From contig JACKHM010000001.1 in assembly GCA_020638995.1 (NCBI GenBank), forward strand, positions 1,860,001-1,924,000: a stretch of 64,000 nucleotides of DNA. Reading direction: 5' to 3'. How positions within the stretch are numbered: position 1 is the first letter of the stretch; each line of letters starts with the position of its first letter. The position numbers were made by a program, and so were the translations under genes. The notes below the pieces were generated by a model that was not told the origin of the DNA, did not search any database, and saw nothing but the letters and a program-made list of their open reading frames with translations. This stretch comes from Planctomycetaceae bacterium. Its GTDB lineage: Bacteria; Planctomycetota; Planctomycetia; Pirellulales; Pirellulaceae. Below are positions 53,869-63,487 of the stretch, one piece after another.

Positions 53869-54117
53869 GTGTCACAAGACATAAATGTACTGGCCCTCGT
53901 CAAAGGCGAAGAGCGTTACGTCTTTCTGTTCGACGACAATAACCGCAGCGAAGTGCTTCGCACGCTCGGTCGTTACGCCTCGAATCCCGAACTCAGCTTC
54001 AGCTGGTACGATGCCGCTGTGCTCAGCCAGAAGGTTCGCCAAGTAACGGCGGAAGTCGAACAGCCGGCAACACGATTCACTTTGCCGCTGCCTACCGACA
54101 ACTCGGGTCTTGATTAA
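53869..54117 (+). CDS. Small conserved-looking protein of unknown function
   Basis: 82 aa. Starts at GTG 53869, with AGGAG eight bases upstream; the open frame to 53815 has no site and poor composition. A compact alpha/beta sequence: VSQDINVLALVKGEERYVFL, then RTLGRYASNPELSFSWYDAA. No membrane or signal segment. It sits between the lipoprotein and xerC/D genes. Cytoplasmic role unknown. Confidence 0.65.
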   Translation: MSQDINVLALVKGEERYVFLFDDNNRSEVLRTLGRYASNPELSFSWYDAAVLSQKVRQVTAEVEQPATRFTLPLPTDNSGLD

Positions 54118-54205
54118 TCGTGGCGAGCGTGTTGCAACATCGTAGGCTAGGTCGCAACCCAACCGTGTCCCGCGTTCACGCTGGTCCGAAACCCAGCCCA
54201 CGGCG

Positions 54206-55105
54206 ATGAAAACTGCCATCCCCCGCTTCCTTCGCTATCTACAAGTCGAACGCAATGCGTCCGAGTTGACGATCAAATCGTATCGCGAAGACTTTGAAGG
54301 CTTGATTGAATACTTGATAGAGGCCTTCGGCCATGAGCCGTCTCCAGAAGAGATCACACCGATTGATCTGCGGGGATACGTGGGCGCATTACATGAAGCT
54401 GGCTATGCCAAGGCCTCGGTATCTCGTCGGCTCGCATCGCTACGCAGTTTCTTTCGTTTTGCTCAACGCGAAGGGTTGGTTGACAGCAATCCGGCGAAGC
54501 CGTTACGTAACCCGCGGCGAGACCGAACGCTGCCTCACTTTCTTTCGACGGACGAAATCGGCCAACTGCTTGACGCTCCACCCGCCGATGTGCCGTTGGG
54601 GCTCCGCGATCGGGCGATCCTCGAAACGATGTACTCGGCTGGTCTCCGCGTGAGCGAAGCCGTCGGGGTGAACGACGAAGATCTGGATTTCGATCGCGGC
54701 CTGGTTCGCGTTCGAGGAAAGGGCAAACGCGAGCGTCTTTCGCCCTTGGGTTCTTATGCGGTGAAAGCGATGAAGCGTTGGCTTCGCGAGCGCACTCTTT
54801 CGCCGAAGGAGCCACAGAACGGTACCGCCCCGGTTTTCGTCAACAAATTTGGACGTCGTCTGACAACTCGTAGCGTCGGTCGAATGTTGGAAAAGCACCT
54901 CAAACAAACCGGTCTCGACACGCGAACGACTCCCCACACATTACGACACAGTTTCGCCACGCACTTGCTCGACCGGGGCGCTGATATTCGCAGTGTGCAG
55001 GAGTTGCTTGGCCATAAGAGCCTGGTGACGACGCAGATCTACACACATGTCAGTACCGCGGGACTGCGCGAAGTCTACGAGAAAGCTCATCCGCGTGCCT
55101 GCTAG
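54206..55105 (+). CDS. xerC: Tyrosine recombinase XerC/XerD
   Basis: 299 aa, standard Xer length. N-terminal SAM-like domain (~1-90) and a catalytic domain with Arg148 (SAGLRVSE), Lys ~172, His244 and Arg247 (HTLRHSFATHLLDRG), His270 (LLGHKSLVTTQIY) and nucleophile Tyr279. All are intact, so it should act at dif-type sites to resolve chromosome dimers. No attachment-site repeats or phage genes are near, so a housekeeping recombinase is preferred over an integrase; XerC versus XerD cannot be told apart here. Confidence 0.9.
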   Translation: MKTAIPRFLRYLQVERNASELTIKSYREDFEGLIEYLIEAFGHEPSPEEITPIDLRGYVGALHEAGYAKASVSRRLASLRSFFRFAQREGLVDSNPAKPLRNPRRDRTLPHFLSTDEIGQLLDAPPADVPLGLRDRAILETMYSAGLRVSEAVGVNDEDLDFDRGLVRVRGKGKRERLSPLGSYAVKAMKRWLRERTLSPKEPQNGTAPVFVNKFGRRLTTRSVGRMLEKHLKQTGLDTRTTPHTLRHSFATHLLDRGADIRSVQELLGHKSLVTTQIYTHVSTAGLREVYEKAHPRAC

Positions 55106-55114
55106 GCAACCGAT

Positions 55115-56005
55115 TCAACGGTGCTTTTGCCGCATTCGGCGGCTATAGTCCTCAAGGATTTTGCGTTCGCGCGGACTAAGACTTTCGATACCGTACTGAT
55201 TCACTTTTTCCAGCAGTGCGTCGCCTTCAGCGTCGATGTCCGCATATCCATCGGGATCATGCACCCGCAACTTGGGCTTGATCGTGCTAGTTAAATCAGA
55301 GAACCGGTGCGGCAACATGCGACCGAAGTTTAACTTGAACTTGAAGTAGACGATAGCAAAAACAACGCCCACCAAATGGACATCATAGGCCACTCGTCCT
55401 ATCTTATCTCGGCTTCCCGGCAAGGCGACTTCTACTCCAGTTGCCCCGAGCAGATTCATCCCAATCAGCAACACACCGACCAACCATGCTGGAACCGGAA
55501 TCACCATGAACAACAGCAAAGTCTGCTTCGGGAAGTTGAAGACAAAGAGCATCACAACGCCCACCACAGCGCCTGACGCACCCAAACATCGCGCCCACTC
55601 CGCCTCGGGCACCATTGCATACTGCCGGACGGCTTGCGTGACGGACCCGAGTACAATGGCAATCAGATAGAAACGAAGTATCTCCTTCGATCCGTATACG
55701 GCCTCGACGCTCCTTCCCAGGAACCACAGGCTCAGCATGTTGTAGAGAATGTGCTGATAGCCGGACGGATCGTGTGCGAAACCAGAAGTCAAGTAACGCC
55801 ACCAATAGAGTGGCCGCATTAGATCCTGCGGGCCCGATGCCATATCGCGCATCAGCCAATGATCGCGACCACCGATAAACATATCGAGGATATAGATCGC
55901 GACGGTTACCGCCACAATCTTCGTAATCATCGTCGAGTTGCCAGCCTGGAAACCGCCGCGAGACTCCTCTTCGTCTCGGTAATACTGTCGGTCTTGGATA
56001 CCCAT
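55115..56005 (-). CDS. Rhomboid-family intramembrane serine protease
   Basis: 296 aa. N-terminal soluble ~25 residues, then six helices. Catalytic Ser in CLGASGAVVGV, and partner His in VHLVGVVFAIVYF. The HILYNMLSLWFLGRSVE loop is typical. A C-terminal cytoplasmic tail (~255-296, YGIESLSPRERKILEDYSRR) matches the short DUF6576-like domain often seen in planctomycete rhomboids. It should cleave membrane proteins. ATG at 56005 is the real start; the in-frame extension to 56338 lies in hisB antisense. Converges with xerC. Confidence 0.88.
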   Translation of the reverse strand: MGIQDRQYYRDEEESRGGFQAGNSTMITKIVAVTVAIYILDMFIGGRDHWLMRDMASGPQDLMRPLYWWRYLTSGFAHDPSGYQHILYNMLSLWFLGRSVEAVYGSKEILRFYLIAIVLGSVTQAVRQYAMVPEAEWARCLGASGAVVGVVMLFVFNFPKQTLLLFMVIPVPAWLVGVLLIGMNLLGATGVEVALPGSRDKIGRVAYDVHLVGVVFAIVYFKFKLNFGRMLPHRFSDLTSTIKPKLRVHDPDGYADIDAEGDALLEKVNQYGIESLSPRERKILEDYSRRMRQKHR

Positions 56006-56123
56006 GCTGACGCTGCTGTGTAGTGAAGGAAGAAGGACGGTAGTCCGAAAATAGATCGCTTCGTTGGTATATCGTACGGCGTGATTCGGTAAAAGACGAG
56101 TTCTGGCGATCCACGAAATCGCG

Positions 56124-56717
56124 TTAGGTGCTGAGCGTACCTTTGGTACTCGGCACACCCGGCATTCGAGGGTCCGGTTCGACCGCCATTCGTAGGGCTC
56201 GCGCCGCGCCTTTAAAGATCGCCTCGCTGATGTGATGGCTGTTGCGGCCATGGTGCAGTACCACATGCAAATTCGCCAATGCATTCGCCGCTGTCGCTTG
56301 CCAAAAGTCCTCGACCAGTTCGCTGTCAAAATCGCCAATCTTTTGCGCGGGAAACTCCGCGTTGAACACCATGAAATAGCGTCCGCTTAAGTCAATCGCG
56401 GTCGTAACCAGAGTCTCCTCCATCGGCAATGTGAAATGACCGTATCGCCGGATGCCCGCCTTGTCGCCCAATGCCTGCTTGATGGCTTGCCCAAAGCAAA
56501 TGCCCACGTCCTCGACCGTGTGATGCTGATCGACATGCAAATCGCCTTTGGCGGCGACGCTTAAATCGATCACCGCATGACGTGTCAGCAGTTCAAGCAT
56601 ATGGTCAAAGAACCCAACGCCCGTCTGAATCTGGGACCGACCGCTACCGTCAAGATTTATCTCAAGCGAGATCTCGGTTTCATTCGTCTTGCGGTCGATC
56701 TTGGCGATACGCGACAT
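56124..56717 (-). CDS. hisB: Imidazoleglycerol-phosphate dehydratase
   Basis: 197 aa. Dehydrates imidazoleglycerol phosphate in histidine biosynthesis. Metal-binding His motifs DQHHTVED and GRNSHHISEA and the GFFDHMLELL block are present. It is the single-domain form, lacking the fused histidinol-phosphatase of enterobacterial HisB. It lies 18 bp after hisC, in the order hisD-hisC-hisB on the minus strand. Confidence 0.96.
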   Translation of the reverse strand: MSRIAKIDRKTNETEISLEINLDGSGRSQIQTGVGFFDHMLELLTRHAVIDLSVAAKGDLHVDQHHTVEDVGICFGQAIKQALGDKAGIRRYGHFTLPMEETLVTTAIDLSGRYFMVFNAEFPAQKIGDFDSELVEDFWQATAANALANLHVVLHHGRNSHHISEAIFKGAARALRMAVEPDPRMPGVPSTKGTLST

Positions 56718-56735
56718 GTTGCGACTACTTTCCGT

Positions 56736-57785
56736 TTAGCGTTCGAGCATCTGCTTCAAAAGGGTGATGCAAGCGTCGACTTGTTCATCGGTCCCGACGC
56801 TGATGCGCAAACCATCAGACCAACCAGGATAGTTCATGTATCGGACCAGAACACGGTTGTTTTTCAACTCTTCGTAAAGCGGTTGTACCGGTCGTGTCGG
56901 GTGGGTACACCAAACGAAGTTGGCCTGGGAGGGGATCACCGAAAATCCGACTTGCTCCAGCGCCACGGTCATCCGCTCGCGCGTCGCCCGCACTTTGTCC
57001 CGGTTCGTGATGAACCACCCTTGGTCGTCGATCGCGGCCGTCGCGCCGGCAATCGACAATGCGTCGCAGTTGTAAGAATCTTTGACTTTCATTAGCTCAG
57101 CGATAACTTGAGGTTGAGCAATCAAAAAGCCAAAGCGTAGCCCCGCCAAGCCGTACGATTTGCTCAATGTCCGCGACACCATGACCTTTTCGTTTTGACG
57201 TACCAGATCGATACAGTTCGCTTCCGCAAAGTCTGCGTAGGCTTCGTCTACCAGCAGCGGACAAGGCAATGCTTCGGCAATTTGCAGGATGTCTTTCGCA
57301 GCGATCACCGTACCTGTTGGGCTGTTGGGATTCGGCAAGAACGCCAGCTTCAATCGATCGCTTGGAGATCTGAACCGGTCTGGCAGCGACCAGTCCTTGT
57401 TAAATGGAACCTCTTCGAACTTTGCGCCTTGTATCTCGGCCAAAGTGCGGTAGAGGATATAGCTGGGAAAGGGAAGCCGCAGCAAATCACCTTCGCCCAC
57501 GTAGGCGCGAGTAAGTATCGTCAAAATGTCGTCGCTGCCGTTCCCACACAAAATCCAATCAGGTTCAACGCCAAGAACCTCGGCGGCCCGGCGTCGAAAC
57601 GAATTGGAGATCGGATCGGGGTACTTCGCCAAACCTTGTTCCAGTACCGCGTGAATCGCTTGCGTGACTTTTGGCGAGGGTGGGTACGGATTCTCGTTCG
57701 TATTGAGCTTAATGAACTTACCCGCCTGCGGTTGTTCACCGGGCGTGTAGCCCGACATGGCGGCGATGTTATGGCGAACAGGCAT
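56736..57785 (-). CDS. hisC: Histidinol-phosphate aminotransferase
   Basis: 349 aa from ATG 57785 (an in-frame TTG at 57800 is the alternative; neither has a clear ribosome site). PLP-dependent transamination of imidazole acetol phosphate. Fold type I with LNTNENPYPPSP at the start, NPNSPTG, VDEAYADF, and the PLP Lys209 in SRTLSKSYGLAGLR. It sits 38 bp after hisD and 18 bp before hisB, so the three histidine genes form one unit. Confidence 0.95.
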   Translation of the reverse strand: MPVRHNIAAMSGYTPGEQPQAGKFIKLNTNENPYPPSPKVTQAIHAVLEQGLAKYPDPISNSFRRRAAEVLGVEPDWILCGNGSDDILTILTRAYVGEGDLLRLPFPSYILYRTLAEIQGAKFEEVPFNKDWSLPDRFRSPSDRLKLAFLPNPNSPTGTVIAAKDILQIAEALPCPLLVDEAYADFAEANCIDLVRQNEKVMVSRTLSKSYGLAGLRFGFLIAQPQVIAELMKVKDSYNCDALSIAGATAAIDDQGWFITNRDKVRATRERMTVALEQVGFSVIPSQANFVWCTHPTRPVQPLYEELKNNRVLVRYMNYPGWSDGLRISVGTDEQVDACITLLKQMLER

Positions 57786-57823
57786 GAGCGAGATTGGCAA
57801 CTAGGGGATTTGGAATTTGGAGT

Positions 57824-59191
57824 CTAACCCAAGCGGATGTCGACACTGGCGCGGTGGGCGGTGAGACCTTCTTTGTCAGCCATCGTTTGGATCGCTGACG
57901 AGATTTCTTTAAGTGCGGTTTCGCTGTAGGAGATAATGCTCCCGGTACGGAGAAAGTCGTTGGCGGTGAGACCTGATGCCCAGCGAGCCGTGCCGCTCGT
58001 CGGCAAAACGTGCGACGGGCCAGCCGCGTAGTCGCCAAGCGCCACCGGCGAATAGTTGCCGAGAAATGTGGCGCCGGCGTTGCGAATCTTCTTGATCAAC
58101 TCCCCAGCATTGTCGGTCGCGATGTGCAAATGCTCCGGTGCGATGGCATCGGTGATCTTGCACGCTTCCGTTTCGTCGCGGACGAGAATCAGGCAGCCAA
58201 ACGACCGCAGACTTTGAATTGTCAATTCGCTGCGAGAAAGCTTGGCGACTTGCTTCGCGAGTTCAACGGCAGTGGCCTCAAGAACCTCTTCACTCCACGT
58301 AACAAGGATACTCGCACCTGGAGCGTGTTCGGCTTGCGCCAACATGTCGGCCGCGGTAAACTCTGGCCGCGTCGACTCGTCGGCAATCACAACAACTTCG
58401 CTGGGTCCCGCGATCGAATCGATATCCACTTCGCCGTAAACGTGCTTCTTCGCAAGTGCGACAAACAAGTTGCCGGGCCCAACAATCTTGTCGACTTTTG
58501 AAAGCCCTTCCACTCCGTAGGCCATTGCCGCCACGGCTTGTGCGCCGCCGATGCGATATACGTCCGTGACGCCAATTTCGTGGCAGGTCGCCAAGACATC
58601 GGGGTTATTCGCACCAAAGTCCGTAGGGGGGGCGACGACGACGATCTGTTCGACACCAGCCGCCTTGGCAGGAACGGCCGTCATTAGCACGGTCGAAGGA
58701 TAAGCCGCCGCGCCGCCAGGTACACAGATGCCGATTCGCTCCAGCGGAATATAACGCTGACGCAGCGATACTCCGTGTGGGCGAGTCACTTCGACGTCCT
58801 TGTGTAGAATCGCCGACTGATATTCGACGATATTGTCGCGAATGCGGCGGATCGTCGAGAGAAACGCTGGATCTGCGGCGGCGTGCGCTTCGGCAATCTC
58901 ATCGCGACTGACACGGATCTGGTCCGCGGCTAGTTTCGCTCCGTCGAGTTTCTCGGTGTAGCGCAACAACGCCGCGAGCCCTTCGTCGCGGACATCCTGC
59001 GTGATTCGCTCGACGACTTGCTGTGGCGAAAGCGGCTCGCCAAAGACTGCCATCGTCCGCTGGCGACCGGCTTCACTTACGATATCACCTCGCGGACTAA
59101 GCTTCTCGCGCAGCCCGTCAAGCGCCGCCTGAACATCATCTCGGCGTGTATCGATTCGTTGGATATTGAGGCTCGGAACGGATTCGGGCAT
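57824..59191 (-). CDS. hisD: Histidinol dehydrogenase
   Basis: 455 aa. Two-step NAD-dependent oxidation of histidinol to histidine, zinc enzyme. The motif VPGGAAAYPSTVLM and the metal/substrate block AQAEHAPGASIL, with the late APEHLHIATDNA, match HisD; length is slightly above the ~430 aa norm through the N-terminus. ATG at 59191 has GAGAG four to five bases upstream; the in-frame TTG at 59212 is less likely. First gene of the hisDCB unit. Confidence 0.96.
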   Translation of the reverse strand: MPESVPSLNIQRIDTRRDDVQAALDGLREKLSPRGDIVSEAGRQRTMAVFGEPLSPQQVVERITQDVRDEGLAALLRYTEKLDGAKLAADQIRVSRDEIAEAHAAADPAFLSTIRRIRDNIVEYQSAILHKDVEVTRPHGVSLRQRYIPLERIGICVPGGAAAYPSTVLMTAVPAKAAGVEQIVVVAPPTDFGANNPDVLATCHEIGVTDVYRIGGAQAVAAMAYGVEGLSKVDKIVGPGNLFVALAKKHVYGEVDIDSIAGPSEVVVIADESTRPEFTAADMLAQAEHAPGASILVTWSEEVLEATAVELAKQVAKLSRSELTIQSLRSFGCLILVRDETEACKITDAIAPEHLHIATDNAGELIKKIRNAGATFLGNYSPVALGDYAAGPSHVLPTSGTARWASGLTANDFLRTGSIISYSETALKEISSAIQTMADKEGLTAHRASVDIRLG

Positions 59192-59319
59192 GAAACTCTC
59201 GTCGATTTGCAATCACAACGGTCCAATGGTAGGTCGGTCAGACGCGGAAGGCCTCTATTTTGTTCGCCAAACCGCAAGATGGAAAGGGCGCATGACGTCG
59301 CGCATACTCGCTCCGTTTC

Positions 59320-59691
59320 CTATGCCGCACCTGGAACGTGTGATTCGAATAACACTAAATGGACGAAGTCGGTGAGCACTTTGGCCCGATGACGATAAGC
59401 CGCCCCGGCAGGAATCCAGACCGAATCCCCCTCGCCGGCCAAGATCGCGCTGTTGGTGAAGCGAACCTCAAGCCGCCCCTGTGTGACATAGCCCATATGC
59501 CCTTTCTCACACCAGCCTTCTTCTTCAAACCCTTGCTGAAATTCAACGTACCGAATCACCCATCCACCACGGTGGACTCGCTTCTCTCGGACAAAAGGCA
59601 TGACATCGACCCAGGGCAACCTCGATAACTCGACCAAACACTCACTGAAGTTTGGTACACTCGTCTCGCTGTCAGCGTTGAGGGTATTCAT
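59320..59691 (-). CDS. Cupin-domain protein
   Basis: 123 aa. A single cupin: the first motif is YRYVEFQQGF-like with GHMGYVTQGRLEVRF, the second GEGDSVWIPAGAAYRHRA. Metal-binding His/Glu positions are partly visible (GWCEKGHMGYV and PAGAAYRHR). Such proteins bind small ligands or act as lone enzymes; no function assigned. It lies upstream of hisD (128 bp) on the same strand and diverges from a methyltransferase gene. Confidence 0.78.
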   Translation of the reverse strand: MNTLNADSETSVPNFSECLVELSRLPWVDVMPFVREKRVHRGGWVIRYVEFQQGFEEEGWCEKGHMGYVTQGRLEVRFTNSAILAGEGDSVWIPAGAAYRHRAKVLTDFVHLVLFESHVPGAA

Positions 59692-59803
59692 CGCAGAGCC
59701 ATCCTGGGAGGGGAATCCGTAACATTATTGGGCAGCAGTTCCTGTCCTTCAACTCGCACACGACACGAGTCCATCAAATCAAGTTCACTTCTAAGTTTCC
59801 CTC

Positions 59804-60490
59804 ATGAACGAACAGCAAGTCGGAAGATTCTTCGATTCGCTCAGCCAAGACTATACGGCGGTAATCGAACGCTGCTTTCCGCGATATCGCGAGATGCTGT
59901 GGGCTTTGCTGGACTATCTTCCCAGCGACAAACCATTCAATTCGATCGTCGAGTTGGGTAGTGGGACTGGCAATCTGTCCGTGTTGATTGCTCGTGCATT
60001 TCCTCGGGCAACGATCCGGTTTGTAGACTTGTCCGGTGACTCGCTGAATGTCTGTCGCTCGCGTCTGGGCCATCATGATCGTTTCACATTCGAAGAACGG
60101 GACTTTCGTGAGCTGAGTTATGAAGCAAACAGCGTCGATCTTGTGGTGTCGAGTATCGCTGTGCATCATTTGACATCAACCGAGAAGCAGCAGCTTTTTA
60201 GCCGAATCAACGGCTGGCTGTCTCCGAACGGTGTGTTTTCTTTCGCCGATCAGTTTCGTGGTGCAACCGACGCAATTTATGCGCGACACATGCATCACTG
60301 GCGAGAACTATCGTCGGCCGCTGGTTCGAGTGGCGAGGAGTGGAACATGTGGATGATGCATCAGCGTGAACACGATCACCACGATCCATTAGTTGATCAA
60401 CTTGGCTGGCTCGCGGAAGCCGGATTTTCTCAAGTGGATTGTGTCTGGCGGTATCTATTGTGGGCTGTCGTGCAGGGGAGCAAGCAATAG
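59804..60490 (+). CDS. Class I SAM-dependent methyltransferase
   Basis: 228 aa. SAM motif SIVELGSGTGNL (~47-58), acidic residue after strand 2 (FVDLSGDSL), and VDLVVSSIAVHHL motif IV-like. Between these lies normal class I spacing. The tail is His-rich (REHDHHDPLVDQL). Substrate unknown; small-molecule or ubiquinone-like methylation is typical for this type. Diverges from the cupin gene and converges with the flavoprotein gene. Confidence 0.84.
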   Translation: MNEQQVGRFFDSLSQDYTAVIERCFPRYREMLWALLDYLPSDKPFNSIVELGSGTGNLSVLIARAFPRATIRFVDLSGDSLNVCRSRLGHHDRFTFEERDFRELSYEANSVDLVVSSIAVHHLTSTEKQQLFSRINGWLSPNGVFSFADQFRGATDAIYARHMHHWRELSSAAGSSGEEWNMWMMHQREHDHHDPLVDQLGWLAEAGFSQVDCVWRYLLWAVVQGSKQ

Positions 60491-60530
60491 TGTACGGTTC
60501 ATGGACGCTGGCTACCTTGGCACAAGTCGA

Positions 60531-62087
60531 TCAGCGCCGCCACTTCAACACCGTACTCATTAAGGCTTTCACTGTTGGCGTCAATCGTGATCGGTTGTAC
60601 GCATCCCCAAGTTTGCGAATTGCATCTGCGTGCGTCGGATAAGGGTGAATCGTCTTTGCAATTTGACTCAAACGAATCCCATGCGTCATGGCAAGACTAA
60701 GTTCGCAGATCATCTCGCCCGCGTGTGCTGCGACAACCGTGGCTCCTAGAATGCGTCCCTTGCAATCGGAGTATGCGCGAACGAACCCTTCGTCCTCTCC
60801 GTCGAGGATCGCGCGATCGATTTGGTTCATCGAGACGGTGAATGTCTGAAAAGACGTCCCGTTGGCTTGCAGTTCCTCAACACTTCGACCAACGTGAGCC
60901 AACTCGGGTTCTGTGTAAGTACACCAAGGGATCATCAGCGCGCTCGCACGACGTCGTCCGAAAAATAGGGCGTTCTCAATGACGATGCGGGCCAGAAAGT
61001 CAGCCGCATGAGTGAACTGATATTTCGACGCCACATCTCCCGCCGCGTAAATCTTTGCGTTCGTTGTCTGCAAGCGATCATTGACAACGATACCTTTCGC
61101 ATGGTACTCGACACCGGCCGCCTCAAGTCCAAGATTCTCGACATTTGGCGCACGTCCCACCGCGACCATCAGCCGATCGACGGATACATCGTATGGCTGT
61201 TCGCTATGTTCTGATTCGGCGACCAAATGAATGCCGTCTTCCGCCTGATGAACGCGCAGATTTCTGGCACAACATCGCAGATCAACCCCGTCACGAAGCA
61301 GGGACCCCAAGACGACATTAGCCGCCTCACGATCTTCACGCGGCAGGATGCCGTGCTCAGACTCGACCAAGACAACTTCGCTTCCAAATCGGCGAAACGC
61401 CTGGCTCAACTCGCACCCAATTGGTCCGGCACCGATGAAACCGATTCTTTTCGGTAACTCCGTCAACGTAAAGATCGTCTCGTTCGTCAAGTAAGACACG
61501 CGGTCCAGGCCTTCGATAAACGGCGCGGCTGCCCGTGCGCCGGTCGCGATGCAGGCTTTGGAAAAATGAAGTGTCTTGCCATCGATCGTGAATGTGCTTT
61601 GTCCCTGAAACGCACCATCGCCTAGGAAAACATCAATGCCGAGATCGGTGAATCTTGCGGCGGAATCGTGATGGCTGAGGTCGGCCCGAACGCGTCGCAA
61701 TCGGTCCATGACCGCAGTAAAGTCGATCGATGCCCCCTCAGGTATGCGAACTCCGAACTGATGCGAGTCCCGCACCGCGGCGGCAGCTTTTCCCGCAGCG
61801 AGCAATGCCTTTGACGGGACGCAACCCACATTCAAGCAATCGCCACCCATTAAGTGTCGTTCGACCAAGGCGACCTTCGCACCCAATCCAGCTGCGCCGA
61901 TGGCCGCAACGAGCCCGGCCGGTCCCGCCCCGATCACGAGCAAATTATATCGACCGCGTGGTTCAGGATTCTTCCAGTCGAGCGGATGCACGAAATCGAC
62001 CCATCGCCGGTTATGCTCATCCCATGGACTGGTCGCTGGAATATCGTGAAGCGGCGATGACTCGAAGACGCCTTCGTCGTTGCTCAT
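60531..62087 (-). CDS. FAD-dependent pyridine nucleotide-disulfide oxidoreductase (MerA/Lpd-like)
   Basis: 518 aa. An N-terminal ~45-residue extension precedes the FAD motif VIGAGPAGLVAA (~51-62). The redox-active pair is Cys84 and Cys89 in GGDCLNVGCVPSKAL. An NAD(P) site FIGAGPIGCEL follows, then YAAGDVASKYQFTH, and the C-terminal IHPYPTHADAI active-site segment. This resembles mercuric reductase-like proteins without the N-terminal heavy-metal domain and without the C-terminal Cys pair of MerA, so Hg reduction is not supported. ATG at 62087 lies 16 bp after gdhA. In an operon with TVP38 and gdhA. Confidence 0.9.
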   Translation of the reverse strand: MSNDEGVFESSPLHDIPATSPWDEHNRRWVDFVHPLDWKNPEPRGRYNLLVIGAGPAGLVAAIGAAGLGAKVALVERHLMGGDCLNVGCVPSKALLAAGKAAAAVRDSHQFGVRIPEGASIDFTAVMDRLRRVRADLSHHDSAARFTDLGIDVFLGDGAFQGQSTFTIDGKTLHFSKACIATGARAAAPFIEGLDRVSYLTNETIFTLTELPKRIGFIGAGPIGCELSQAFRRFGSEVVLVESEHGILPREDREAANVVLGSLLRDGVDLRCCARNLRVHQAEDGIHLVAESEHSEQPYDVSVDRLMVAVGRAPNVENLGLEAAGVEYHAKGIVVNDRLQTTNAKIYAAGDVASKYQFTHAADFLARIVIENALFFGRRRASALMIPWCTYTEPELAHVGRSVEELQANGTSFQTFTVSMNQIDRAILDGEDEGFVRAYSDCKGRILGATVVAAHAGEMICELSLAMTHGIRLSQIAKTIHPYPTHADAIRKLGDAYNRSRLTPTVKALMSTVLKWRR

Positions 62088-62103
62088 GCTGATTTCCGTT
62101 TGC

Positions 62104-63459
62104 TCACACGACTCCATAGGCCAACATTGCATCAGCCACTTTGACAAATCCTGCGATATTGGCGCCGCGAACATAGTTCACATAGCCGTCTCCGTTCTCG
62201 CCGTGTGAGATACACTTTTCATGAATGTCTTTCATGATCGTACGGAGTCGCAGATCGACTTCTTCGCGGCTCCATGATAGCCGCAGCGCGTTCTGGCTTT
62301 GTTCGAGTCCCGAGACGGCAACCCCGCCGGCATTCGCAGCCTTGGCGGGTCCGAACAGGACCTTGCCGTCGACCAAGGCATGGACGGCATCAAGTTCGGT
62401 CGGCATGTTGGCTCCTTCACAGACAGCTTGCACGCCGTTGGCAAGTAATTGTTCCGCATCTTGCAAATCGAGTTCGTTCTGCGTCGCGCAAGGGAAAGCG
62501 ATGTCCCCCGGCACGTTCCAGGGCCGCTTCTTCTCGTGGAAACTGGCGCGTGGATACTTCGTTGTGTACTCGGCGATCCGACCGCGTCGAACTTCCTTCA
62601 AGTCTTTGACGAAGGCCAGCTTCTCTGCATCGATTCCATCAGGATCGTGGATGAAGCCTCCGGAATCCGACATCGTCAACACCTTGCTACCCAACTGCGT
62701 CGCCTTTTCGACGGTGTAAATCGCCACATTCCCAGAGCCCGAGACAAGGCACGTCTTGCCTTGCAAACTGTCGCCGCGATGCTTCAACATGTTTTCACAG
62801 AAGTAAACACAACCGTAGCCTGTTGCTTCCGTCCGAACCAGGCTGCCGCCAAATGCCAAACCTTTTCCAGTCAGAATCCCTGTGAATCGATTTTCCAATC
62901 TTTTGTAAAAACCAAACAGGTAACTGATCTCACGTGCCCCGACGCCTATGTCTCCTGCCGGTACATCGGTGTCTTCGCCGATGTGCCGATGCAATTCGAC
63001 CATCAAAGATTGGCAGAATCTCATCACCTCGCGTTCGCTCTTTCCCTTGGGATTAAAGTTCGAGCCTCCCTTCGCACCTCCCATCGGTAGTCCCGTCAGG
63101 CTGTTCTTAAAGACTTGCTCAAATCCCAAAAACTTCAAAACGCTCTGCGTAACCGAAGGGTGAAATCGCAGGCCACCTTTGTAGGGGCCGATCGAGTTGT
63201 TGAACTGAACTCGCCATGCCCGATTCGCGCGGATGTTTCCTTTATCATCCTCCCAACTGACGCGAAAGATGATGATCCGATCTGGCTCAGTCATGCGTTC
63301 GAGGATTTGCGCGTCTTTATATTTGCGGTGTTCGTTGACATACGGCATCAGCGTCTCGACGACTTCGCGCACGGCTTGATGGAATTCCTTTTCGCCAGGA
63401 TTTCGCCGGATGAGCCCCCGCATAAAGATGTCGACTTCGTTTCGGACTCCGTTGGTCAT
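62104..63459 (-). CDS. gdhA: NADP-type glutamate dehydrogenase
   Basis: 451 aa, typical of the hexameric class. Converts 2-oxoglutarate and ammonia to glutamate. Substrate region GPYKGGLRFHPSV and catalytic Lys in GLPMGGAKGGSNF, catalytic Asp in VPAGDIGVG, and the Rossmann motif VSGSGNVA. The assimilatory (NADP) reading fits the overall sequence but is not proven. It lies 28 bp after the TVP38-like gene and 16 bp before the flavoprotein gene. Confidence 0.95.
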   Translation of the reverse strand: MTNGVRNEVDIFMRGLIRRNPGEKEFHQAVREVVETLMPYVNEHRKYKDAQILERMTEPDRIIIFRVSWEDDKGNIRANRAWRVQFNNSIGPYKGGLRFHPSVTQSVLKFLGFEQVFKNSLTGLPMGGAKGGSNFNPKGKSEREVMRFCQSLMVELHRHIGEDTDVPAGDIGVGAREISYLFGFYKRLENRFTGILTGKGLAFGGSLVRTEATGYGCVYFCENMLKHRGDSLQGKTCLVSGSGNVAIYTVEKATQLGSKVLTMSDSGGFIHDPDGIDAEKLAFVKDLKEVRRGRIAEYTTKYPRASFHEKKRPWNVPGDIAFPCATQNELDLQDAEQLLANGVQAVCEGANMPTELDAVHALVDGKVLFGPAKAANAGGVAVSGLEQSQNALRLSWSREEVDLRLRTIMKDIHEKCISHGENGDGYVNYVRGANIAGFVKVADAMLAYGVV

Positions 63460-63487
63460 GTGACTTGGTCCCCGGTCAAATTGAACT

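Noticed and set aside
54206..55105. XerC/D as integrase of a mobile element
   Set aside because: Typical Xer length and residues, no flanking repeats, phage or transposition genes.
60531..62087. Mercuric reductase
   Set aside because: No heavy-metal-binding N-terminal domain and no C-terminal Cys pair; no mer regulator or transporter nearby.
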